Origin: JACOTK01 sp963743945
Lineage (GTDB): Bacteria > Actinomycetota > Acidimicrobiia > Acidimicrobiales > CADCSY01
Assembly: GCA_963743945.1 (NCBI GenBank)
Contig: CAVURO010000001.1
Span: 62,001-126,000 of the forward strand
Reading direction: 5' to 3'
DNA length: 64,000 bases
Shown: positions 47,158-54,913 of the stretch, piece after piece
How the letters are laid out: each line of letters begins with the position of its first letter
Position numbering within the stretch: position 1 is the first letter of the stretch
Translations under genes and position numbers: made by a program
The notes under the pieces: generated by a model
Seen by the model: the letters and a program-made list of their open reading frames with translations, nothing else
Told to the model about the DNA's origin: nothing
Database searches by the model: none

Positions 47158-48060
47158 ATGCGCAGTCAGCAGTTGGAGAACATCGTCACCATGATGCGGA
47201 CGATGATCGCCGGTCGACCCGAGGGTCAGGAGGTCGACCTCGAGCAGATGCGGTCCGGCTACGACATGCTCGGCGGCATGAACCCCCAGGCCGAGGGAGC
47301 GGTGATCGAGGCCGTCTCGGCCGAGGGAGTGCCCTGCGAGTGGATCACGACCCCGGGCGTCGACACGGCCCGCACGATCGTGTACGTGCACGGCGGAGGC
47401 TATGCCATCGGCTCAGCGGCCAGCCATCGGTCCATGCTGACCCATCTGTCCGCAGCCGCCGACGCCCGGGTCCTCGCCGTCGACTATCGCCTGGCGCCCG
47501 AACACGCCCATCCCGCGGCGCTCGACGACGCGGTCGGCGCCTACCGTTGGGCACTCCGGCACGGGGCCACCCCGGAACGGACCGTGATCGCCGGAGACTC
47601 CGCCGGCGGCGGCCTCACGGTTGCCACCCTGGTGGCGCTTCGTGACGGCGGGGACGCATTGCCCGCTGCGGGAGTGTGCCTCTCCCCCTGGGTCGACATG
47701 GAGGCCAAGGGGGAATCCATGCAGACCAAGGCGGAGCTCGACCCCATGGTGAACGAAGCCGACCTCCTCAAGTGGGCCGATTACTACCTCAATGGCCAAT
47801 CCCCCACGACCCCTTTGGCCAACCCGTTGCACGCCGATCTGAAGGGCCTGCCTCCACTGCTGGTGCATGTCGGCAGCCACGAGGTGTTGCTCGATGACTC
47901 CAAGCGCCTCGCGGAGCGGGCCCGCGCCGCCGGGGTGGACGTGACGCTGGAGGTTGCCGACGAGATGATTCACGTGTGGCATTTCTTTGCGGGCAGCGTG
48001 CCCGAGGCCGACGCATCGATTGCCGAGGTAGGCGGCTTCGTGCGGAGTCACACGAATTGA
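47158..48060 (+). CDS. Esterase/lipase of the hormone-sensitive lipase family
   Basis: A 300-residue alpha/beta-hydrolase of the HSL type: HGGGYAIGS is the oxyanion hole, VDYRLAPEH is conserved in the family, AGDSAGGG holds the nucleophile serine, and the catalytic His lies in MIHVWHFF. No signal peptide is present; the N-terminal 40 residues resemble the family's cap. Substrates are usually short-chain or acylated esters. It starts with ATG 47158 and is followed after 102 bases by the SDR/MaoC operon. Confidence 0.92.
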   Translation: MRSQQLENIVTMMRTMIAGRPEGQEVDLEQMRSGYDMLGGMNPQAEGAVIEAVSAEGVPCEWITTPGVDTARTIVYVHGGGYAIGSAASHRSMLTHLSAAADARVLAVDYRLAPEHAHPAALDDAVGAYRWALRHGATPERTVIAGDSAGGGLTVATLVALRDGGDALPAAGVCLSPWVDMEAKGESMQTKAELDPMVNEADLLKWADYYLNGQSPTTPLANPLHADLKGLPPLLVHVGSHEVLLDDSKRLAERARAAGVDVTLEVADEMIHVWHFFAGSVPEADASIAEVGGFVRSHTN

Positions 48061-48162
48061 CACCGGCACATGCCAGGCGATTTTGACGGGCTTTCCCGCC
48101 GGCTCCTACGGTTGACGGGAAGGCCCATCAGGGTTGGGCGCCACGACCAATAGGGGGAATCC

Positions 48163-49065
48163 ATGAGTGGAATTTGCGACGGCCGCGTTGTCATCGTCAC
48201 GGGGGCGGGCCGCGGCATCGGCCGCGGTCATGCCCTCGAATACGCGCATCAGGGAGCGAAGGTCGTGGTCAACGACCTCGGCGCCGAGGTCGACGGCTCC
48301 GGCGGCTCGACCGGCCCTGCCGGAGAGGTTGTCGAGGAGATCCGCGCCATGGGTGGCGAGGCCGTCGCCAACGGCGACAACGTCGCCGACTGGGAAGGCG
48401 CGCAGCGCCTGATCAACACCGCCGTCGAGAGCTTCGGGCGCCTCGACGTGCTCGTCAACAACGCCGGCATCCTGCGTGATCGCATGCTGACCAACATGAC
48501 CGAACAGGAGTGGGACGCCGTCATCAACGTGCACCTCAAGGGCACCTTCGCCCCGGCCCGCTGGGCTGCGGCCTATTGGCGCGAGGAGACCAAGGCCGGG
48601 CGGACCAACGACGCGCGCATCATCAACACGAGCTCGGCCTCGGGCCTGTACGGCAACGTCGGTCAGACCAACTACGGCGCCGCGAAGGCCGGCATCGCCT
48701 CCTTCACGATCATCGCCGCCAAGGAGCTCGCCCGCTACGGCGTCACCGTCAATGCCATCGCCCCCGGTGCACGCACCCGGATGACCGAGAACCTCGGGTT
48801 CGGCGCCATCGAGGTCGCACCCGATCAGTTCGACTCCTTCGCTCCCGAGAACATCGCCCCGCTCGTCGTGTGGTTGGGGAGCACCCAGGCCGCCGACGTC
48901 ACGGGTCAGGTCTTCAACGTCGCCGGTGGCACGATCAGCATCGCCGAGGGCTGGCACCGAGGGCCACAGGCGGCCCAGGACGACCGCTGGAACCCCGCCG
49001 AGCTGGACAAGGTCGTGCATGATCTCGTCGCTCAGGCTCGTCCTCCGGCAGGAATGGGCGGCTGA
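48163..49065 (+). CDS. SDR dehydrogenase, (3R)-hydroxyacyl-CoA dehydrogenase-like
   Basis: A 300-residue classical short-chain dehydrogenase: VTGAGRGIGRGHALEYA (cofactor loop), VNDLGAEVDG (the extended loop typical of the MFE-2/HSD17B4 branch), NNAGI, catalytic Ser in NTSSASG and YGAAK. The MFE-2-type extension (VDGSGGSTGPAGEVVEEI) suggests a (3R)-hydroxyacyl-CoA dehydrogenase. It lies seven bases before a MaoC-type 2-enoyl-CoA hydratase, reproducing the MFE-2 domain pair as two genes. ATG 48163 follows AGGGGGA. Confidence 0.93.
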   Translation: MSGICDGRVVIVTGAGRGIGRGHALEYAHQGAKVVVNDLGAEVDGSGGSTGPAGEVVEEIRAMGGEAVANGDNVADWEGAQRLINTAVESFGRLDVLVNNAGILRDRMLTNMTEQEWDAVINVHLKGTFAPARWAAAYWREETKAGRTNDARIINTSSASGLYGNVGQTNYGAAKAGIASFTIIAAKELARYGVTVNAIAPGARTRMTENLGFGAIEVAPDQFDSFAPENIAPLVVWLGSTQAADVTGQVFNVAGGTISIAEGWHRGPQAAQDDRWNPAELDKVVHDLVAQARPPAGMGG

Positions 49066-49072
49066 GGCGACC

Positions 49073-49930
49073 ATGCCGATCAATCCCGATGCCGTCGGGA
49101 CGGTCAGCGAAGCGAGCGAGAACTCGTGGACGTCGAAGGACTGCCTGCTCTACGCCCTCGGCGTGGGAGCGGGCAGCCTTGACGCCTCGGAGGAGCTGAC
49201 CTTCACGACGGAGAACTCCAAGGGCGTCGACCAGCAGGTCCTGCCCACCTTTGCCGTGATCGCCGCCGCCGGCGGCGGCGGCGCCCTGCGGGCCATCGGA
49301 ACCTTCAACTTCGCCATGTTGGTCCACGGCGAACAGGCGGTTACCCTGCACCAGCCGTTGCCCGTCGAGGGCAGCGTGCGATCCACCAGCACCATTGTCG
49401 GGATCTACGACAAGGGCTCAGGCGCGGTCGTGGCCATCGAGTCGACCTCGGTCGACCCCGTGACCGACAAGCCCATGTTCTCAACGCGGTCGTCGATCTT
49501 CATACGAGGGGAAGGCGGCTGGGGTGGTGATCGTGGTCCTTCGGGCAGGACCAATGTGGCGCCCGACCGTGCTCCGGACCACCAGGTGTCCTACGCCACG
49601 CGTCACGACCAGGCTCTGCTCTACCGGCTTTCGGGTGACCGCAACCCGCTGCACTCCGATCCGTCGTTCGCCCGAATGGGGGGCTTCGATCGTCCGATCC
49701 TCCACGGGTTGTGCACGTATGGCTTCACCGGTCGAGCCCTGCTCCACACGCTGTGCGGATCGGATCCGGCTCGCTTCACCTCCATGGACGCCCGCTTCTC
49801 CAAGCCGGTCATGCCTGGCGACACCCTCACCGTGTCCATGTGGGTCGACGGGTCCGAGGCGATCTTTCAAACCGCAACGCAGGACGGCACCGTCGTGATC
49901 GACAACGGGCGGCTGGTCTTCGACAAGTAG
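49073..49930 (+). CDS. MaoC-like 2-enoyl-CoA hydratase (hydratase 2)
   Basis: A 285-residue double hot-dog protein. The hydratase-2 motif is in the second half: YRLSGDRNPLHSDPSFARM and HGLCTYGF. The Asp and His in this stretch are the catalytic pair. It adds water to a trans-2-enoyl-CoA to form the (3R)-hydroxyacyl-CoA, the substrate of the preceding dehydrogenase. A paralog with the same motif is at 59615-60463. Confidence 0.93.
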   Translation: MPINPDAVGTVSEASENSWTSKDCLLYALGVGAGSLDASEELTFTTENSKGVDQQVLPTFAVIAAAGGGGALRAIGTFNFAMLVHGEQAVTLHQPLPVEGSVRSTSTIVGIYDKGSGAVVAIESTSVDPVTDKPMFSTRSSIFIRGEGGWGGDRGPSGRTNVAPDRAPDHQVSYATRHDQALLYRLSGDRNPLHSDPSFARMGGFDRPILHGLCTYGFTGRALLHTLCGSDPARFTSMDARFSKPVMPGDTLTVSMWVDGSEAIFQTATQDGTVVIDNGRLVFDK

Positions 49931-49951
49931 CAGGCCTTCCGACCGCCGGCG

Positions 49952-52858
49952 CTACCGGTGTTCAAGCAGGCGTGTGATGGCCTCCGACGTGATGGGATGG
50001 CTGAAGAAGTAGCCCTGCGCGAGATCGCAGCCACGAGCCCTCAGGAATGAACCCTGCTGGACGCTCTCGACGCCTTCGGCGATGGTCAGCACTCGCAGGT
50101 CATGCGCCATGCTGATCATGGCCGCCAGCAGTGGGGCCTCGCCCTGATCAGCCGTGAGCTCCTGCACAAACGACTTGTCGATCTTCAAGGTGTCGACCGG
50201 CAGGCTGCGCAATTGGCGCAGCCCCGATCCACCCGTGCCGAAATCGTCGATCGCGATCTTGACCCCCACGGCCTTGAGGCGATCGAGAGCCGCGACGATC
50301 TGCGGGTCTCCCCCGTCGACGACCCGCTCGCTGATCTCGACCTCCAGCATGGCCGGGTCCACGCCGTGCTCGAGCAGTGCGGCTGCGACAGTCTCGGCGA
50401 GATCGGCGTTGCGGAGATCCTCGACGGAGAGATTGACCGAGATGCGCAATGGCGGAAAGCCCGCGTTCATCCACAGACGAGCCTGACGACAGGCTGCCTG
50501 GAGCACCCACGCGTCGACGGGCACGATCAGACCGGTCTCCTCGGCCATCGGAACAAAGGCTTCAGGGCCGAGGATCCCGAGCTTGGGATGCTCCCAGCGA
50601 ACCAGCGCCTCGACGCCCACGATCTGCATCGTGCTCAACTCGACCATCGGTTGATACAGCACCGTCAACTCGTCGCCGGCCAACGCGCGCTGCAGATCCC
50701 CCTCCAGCTTGAGTTGGTTGCCCCCCCGCTGGTCGATCGCAGGCGAGTACACCGCGTACCGGTCACGACCCTGACTCTTCGCCCGGTACATCGCCACGTC
50801 CGCGTAGCGAACCAGGCTCTGGTAGTCGTCAACCGTCGCGTCGGCGAGCACGATGCCGATGCTCGAGGAGATGAACACGGCCTGGGAGCCCAACATGAAG
50901 CTCTCACGCAGCGACTCCTGAATGCGGCGGGCAAGCACTTCCAAAGCCTCGATCGAGCCCGCTCGGGAGATCAGCAGCACGAACTCGTCTCCGCCGACCC
51001 GTGCCACGGTGTCCTCCTCGCGAAGCGCAAGGGTCAGTCGATTCGCCACCTGGCCCAGCAGGTCGTCGCCGGCCCCGTGGCCCAACGAGTCGTTGACGGC
51101 CTTGAATCGATCGAGATCGAGGAAGAACATGCCCACCGGCTCGCCGGAGCGTCGACTGGCGGCCAGTGCGCTGCGGACCCGGTCCTCGAACAGACGCTGG
51201 TTGGGCAGGCCCGTCAGTGAGTCGTGCAGCGCCTGGTGGCGCACCCGTTCGACCAACCTGGCGTTCGTGAACGCCATCGACGTCTGATCGGCGATACCCC
51301 GGAGGCACTCGAGAAGCGTCTCGTCCTCCAACAACTTGGTCTCTTGGCCCACGGCTGCGCTGATCACCCCGTGGAAGCGTCCACCGGCGATGATCGGTAC
51401 GAGGACTGCATGGCCGCTCAACAGGCCGCTGAACAGGTTCTCGAGGTAGGGGTCGCGAAAGTCCACCCCCAGGAGCACCGGTTCGTGGTCGCTGATCATG
51501 ATGTCGAGCACGATCGATTCGTATGGCCGAAGGACCAGAGCCGACGCCCGTAGGGCTTCGTCCGGGTCGATTCCGGCAAACCCCATCGGGCGCAGACCCT
51601 CCGATTGCTCGTCCCAGAGCCATACCGCGACCCGGTTGGACGGAAGGACGCGCGGGACCATGGTCGCCACCCGGTAGGCGACCTCCTTGACGCTGCTCAC
51701 CGCCGCAAGGTCCCGCGTCAGGTCGAACAGTGCCTGGGCCGCCTGGGTCTGGGCCCGAAGCTCCTCTCCGGTCGTCACGGCATCGAGCGCGACGGCCGCA
51801 AGGCTCGCATACTCGGTCAACGCGATGCGCTCCTGATCGAGGAATCGGGTTCCGGAAGGTTGGATTGCGACGAGATGGCCATATGACCTGCGCGACGACG
51901 CAACCTCCACCACCAGCTGGGATCCGGCGATGCCCTCGGATTGCCCCGCGACCAGCTCCCGGGCGATCGCGGCACTTTGCTCGTCGTCGAGCCCGTGGTG
52001 GTGGACCATTGCAGCAGCGCCGGGAATCGGCCGAACCGTGAGCAGGAACTGCTGTCCACGCACCACGGTCCCTGCGCGGTCCAGGATGCGTTCCGACAAC
52101 GTCACGAGGTCATTCGCCGAGATCAGGTCGGCTGTGGTCGTCTGCATCGCGTCGAAGCGCGTATGGAGCGCTCCCAACTGCCGCTCCAGATAGGCGATCC
52201 GACGCTCTGGTGCGGGCATGGCGTGCGCCTCCATGCTCCACGACACCCGGAATCGACAACAATCATCCCCGTCGGTCTCACAGGACTCCTCGATGATCTC
52301 TGCCGGCGTGAACCCGAAGATCACCGGCACCTGGGACAGCAGGCCCATGGTGAAGTCGCACAGCAGGCCGTAGCGGGGAAAGCCTGGTGTCGACCGCGCC
52401 GTGATCACGGCGTCGTGCTCGCCGACCTCCTCCGGTGTCAGATTGAAGGTTGTGGAGTACTTGCTCCCGATCACCCCGATGCTCTCCATGATCCGAGCGG
52501 GCGACCCGAACGACTGCAACACGCCGGCCATGTCCATGGCAAGGCGCTCCTCCAGGATCCCTTCACCGATGTCGCGGCTGACGTGGGGGTCGCCGAGGAT
52601 CGATGCTGCCGCCTCGAAGAGCGCCTTGCCCTGCTCGTAGGAGCTCCAGGTGCCGTCAAGGCATAGTTCCTCCGCTGATCGCGTCTCCCCGGCGCGCTTC
52701 AGGACAGCCTGGACCCCTGCCTCTCCGGCACGATGCTCCACCAGCGCAAGGACCAGTTTCGAGACCATGCCCGCGTTCTGTCGGTTCTCGACGGCTTCGG
52801 ATGTCTCGGGAGTCGGGCTACCGCCACCGTCGCTCCCGCCGTGCCTCACGCTGTCCAT
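49952..52858 (-). CDS. V4R/GAF sensor with GGDEF and EAL domains (c-di-GMP enzyme)
   Basis: Domains in order: a V4R-like sensor (about residues 30-215, with a cysteine-rich end ESCETDGDDCCRF), two GAF-like regions to about 530, GGDEF (about 543-705) and EAL (about 720-965). The diguanylate cyclase site is intact (RVGGDEF), with the inhibitory RxxD (REED) five residues upstream. The EAL domain keeps EALVRW, the DDFGTGGS metal motif and EGVES, so both activities are likely. ATG 52858 is used; a start at 52918 would add 20 polar residues. The V4R cysteines may bind metal or a small ligand. No membrane segment is seen. Confidence 0.9.
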   Translation of the reverse strand: MDSVRHGGSDGGGSPTPETSEAVENRQNAGMVSKLVLALVEHRAGEAGVQAVLKRAGETRSAEELCLDGTWSSYEQGKALFEAAASILGDPHVSRDIGEGILEERLAMDMAGVLQSFGSPARIMESIGVIGSKYSTTFNLTPEEVGEHDAVITARSTPGFPRYGLLCDFTMGLLSQVPVIFGFTPAEIIEESCETDGDDCCRFRVSWSMEAHAMPAPERRIAYLERQLGALHTRFDAMQTTTADLISANDLVTLSERILDRAGTVVRGQQFLLTVRPIPGAAAMVHHHGLDDEQSAAIARELVAGQSEGIAGSQLVVEVASSRRSYGHLVAIQPSGTRFLDQERIALTEYASLAAVALDAVTTGEELRAQTQAAQALFDLTRDLAAVSSVKEVAYRVATMVPRVLPSNRVAVWLWDEQSEGLRPMGFAGIDPDEALRASALVLRPYESIVLDIMISDHEPVLLGVDFRDPYLENLFSGLLSGHAVLVPIIAGGRFHGVISAAVGQETKLLEDETLLECLRGIADQTSMAFTNARLVERVRHQALHDSLTGLPNQRLFEDRVRSALAASRRSGEPVGMFFLDLDRFKAVNDSLGHGAGDDLLGQVANRLTLALREEDTVARVGGDEFVLLISRAGSIEALEVLARRIQESLRESFMLGSQAVFISSSIGIVLADATVDDYQSLVRYADVAMYRAKSQGRDRYAVYSPAIDQRGGNQLKLEGDLQRALAGDELTVLYQPMVELSTMQIVGVEALVRWEHPKLGILGPEAFVPMAEETGLIVPVDAWVLQAACRQARLWMNAGFPPLRISVNLSVEDLRNADLAETVAAALLEHGVDPAMLEVEISERVVDGGDPQIVAALDRLKAVGVKIAIDDFGTGGSGLRQLRSLPVDTLKIDKSFVQELTADQGEAPLLAAMISMAHDLRVLTIAEGVESVQQGSFLRARGCDLAQGYFFSHPITSEAITRLLEHR

Positions 52859-53033
52859 CGGGTTGTCCCGTCTCCTCGTCCACCTCGCATCGAGGCGTTC
52901 ACGCAGATGCATCGGCATCCCGGCGAAGCGAGTTGACCCATTTCACCGTCGCCGGGCGAATATCTGGCCTCCGCCAATCGTTCTGCGCTAGACAGGCCCT
53001 TGACGAAGCCGGAATCGGAGACAGGGGGACGAC

Positions 53034-53894
53034 ATGTCAGGAAGACTTGATGGCAAGGTTGCGGTGATCACCGGGGGGGCGAGCGGCATGGGGAGAAGCA
53101 CCGCTCTGCGTTTTCTCGACGAGGGCGCCCGAGTCGTGGTGGGCGACCTCAACGAACCCAACGGCAAGGACCTCCTGATCGAGGTGGAACAGGCGGGTGC
53201 CGGCGATCGGTTGCGCTTCATCCCCACCGACGTCTCCATCGAATCCGACGTCGAGGCCATGATTGCCCTGGCAGTCGGCGATTTCGGCCGTCTCGACATC
53301 GTGTTCAACAATGCCGGGCTGGGCGGGGCGTTCGGCGCCATCACGGAGGTCTCCGTCGAGGATTGGGACCGAACCTTTGCGGTCATGTGCCGGGGACCGT
53401 TCCTCGGCATCAAGCACGGTGCTCGGGTCCTGAAGGAACAGGGCGAGGGCGGAGCGATCATCAACACGGCATCGGTCGCCGGGCTCAGCGGTGGAGCCGG
53501 CCCCCAGGCCTATTCGGCTGCCAAGGCCGGAGTCATCAACCTCACCCGCGCCGCTTCGCTCGAGTTGGCGAAATGGCGCATCCGCGTGAATGCGATCTGC
53601 CCCGGGGCGATCAACACGCCTCTGTTGCACCGTGGCAGCGAGCAGGCCTTCGGCGACATGCTCGACAGTGCACAGCCCTGGCCCGATCACGGCCGTGGTG
53701 AGCACATCGCCGGAGCTGCGCTCTTCCTGTCCTCGGACGACTCGGTGTTCGTGACCGGCCAGGCAATCGTGGTCGACGGGGGACTCACCGCAGCAGGTCC
53801 AGGCATGCAGAGCCGCATGGGAAGCCTGGCCATGGAAGGCGTCAGCGGCTTCCATGCAGGTTCCACCGGCCAGGAGATCAGCTTCAACAAATAG
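53034..53894 (+). CDS. SDR family oxidoreductase
   Basis: A 286-residue classical SDR: ITGGASGMGRSTALRF (cofactor loop), NNAGL, catalytic Ser in NTASVAG, Tyr-Lys in AYSAAK, and the C-terminal DGGLTAAG. GDLNEP after the second strand suggests NAD preference, Asp being in the acceptor position. The tail after the core (about 25 residues) is atypical. ATG 53034 follows AGGGGGA. It is convergent with the SGNH gene and has no close operon partner. The substrate is unknown. Confidence 0.92.
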   Translation: MSGRLDGKVAVITGGASGMGRSTALRFLDEGARVVVGDLNEPNGKDLLIEVEQAGAGDRLRFIPTDVSIESDVEAMIALAVGDFGRLDIVFNNAGLGGAFGAITEVSVEDWDRTFAVMCRGPFLGIKHGARVLKEQGEGGAIINTASVAGLSGGAGPQAYSAAKAGVINLTRAASLELAKWRIRVNAICPGAINTPLLHRGSEQAFGDMLDSAQPWPDHGRGEHIAGAALFLSSDDSVFVTGQAIVVDGGLTAAGPGMQSRMGSLAMEGVSGFHAGSTGQEISFNK

Positions 53895-53914
53895 GTGGTC
53901 GCCGCGCTCGCTCC

Positions 53915-54847
53915 TCAGGCCTGGCGAACGGCAGCCTGTTTGACCTGGGGGGCGAGCCAGTCCCACACCTCGCGGGCGCCGTCCCCACCGAAGTGGACCC
54001 CGTCGGGACGAATCGTGACACCGTTGATCTGCTCGGCAAAGGCGCCGTCGGGACAGAGGAACTCGCCGATGTCCACGCGGGTGATCAGGTCGCCGTATCG
54101 CTCAGAGACCCTCGCCGCCAGGTCGTTGAACCAGGCGCGCCGAGCAGGATCGTTCCTGTCGCTCTCGATCCCCCCGAGCGCCGCGTTGGTCTCGCGGTAG
54201 CAGGGTGCACTGAGCATCACGAGTGGCGTGCCGTCGGCTGTTCCAATGTCGAAAGCACGGGCAAGTTGGCTCTCCACGTACGCGTCGTACTCCGGGGTCC
54301 CCACGGCGTAACGTCGGCCATCCACGATCCGGTCGAGGATCTCCCATGCGCCGACGAACACGATCGTCACGTCGGCGTTCCCCGACACCATCGCCTGGCG
54401 CCACGTCTGCTCCCAGGCGTCGCAGTGCGCAAAGCTGTCCGGATGTGGTGCGCCATCGATGATCGGCCGCCCTCGAACCACGCCGCACCCCAGAATGCCG
54501 CCGTTCCTGACCTCGAGACCGGTCTGGTCTCCCACGGGGAGATACCCATCGCTCAACGTGAAGGCCTGGGAATCTCCGAGCACAACCACCGAGGTGTTCC
54601 CGACAGCGCTCGGCAGGATGGCCGTGCGGTTGAAACTGATCTCCTCTCCCACCACCGCTCCCGTCGGACCGGGTCCGGTGGCCCGGTCCACCGTCCGAGC
54701 GATGAGGCGGTCCGGAGTCCGGCGAGCTGCATACGTCGGCGCTATCTCCAACAGCATCGCCGTCAGCACCAGAGCGCCCACGACGACCCCGGCAGTTTTC
54801 AGTCCGCGCGCCCAATGACGCAGTCCCGACAATCCTCCACCACGCAC
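53915..54847 (-). CDS. Membrane-anchored SGNH-fold protein
   Basis: A 310-residue protein from GTG 54847 with one N-terminal membrane segment (VVVGALVLTAMLLEIAPTYA) and an extracytoplasmic SGNH domain: VVVLGDSQAFTLSDGY (nucleophile), then a hydrophobic strand with FVGAWEILDR, and the C-terminal DGVHFGGDGAREVW (Asp/His). It is closely similar to the last third of the acyltransferase at 54914-56998, so it looks like a detached copy of that domain. Together they may acylate or deacylate surface glycans. The gap to that gene is 66 bases. Confidence 0.85.
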   Translation of the reverse strand: MRGGGLSGLRHWARGLKTAGVVVGALVLTAMLLEIAPTYAARRTPDRLIARTVDRATGPGPTGAVVGEEISFNRTAILPSAVGNTSVVVLGDSQAFTLSDGYLPVGDQTGLEVRNGGILGCGVVRGRPIIDGAPHPDSFAHCDAWEQTWRQAMVSGNADVTIVFVGAWEILDRIVDGRRYAVGTPEYDAYVESQLARAFDIGTADGTPLVMLSAPCYRETNAALGGIESDRNDPARRAWFNDLAARVSERYGDLITRVDIGEFLCPDGAFAEQINGVTIRPDGVHFGGDGAREVWDWLAPQVKQAAVRQA

Positions 54848-54913
54848 CGCACGACCTCTGGCTCGACGGCGCGCGCCCCAGTCAGCGCACGCAGAGCAAG
54901 ATTAGCTCACGTA

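Noticed and set aside
45636..47159. 507-residue minus-strand frame over the amidohydrolase
   Set aside because: The HxH and GTD motifs on the plus strand show which frame is real.
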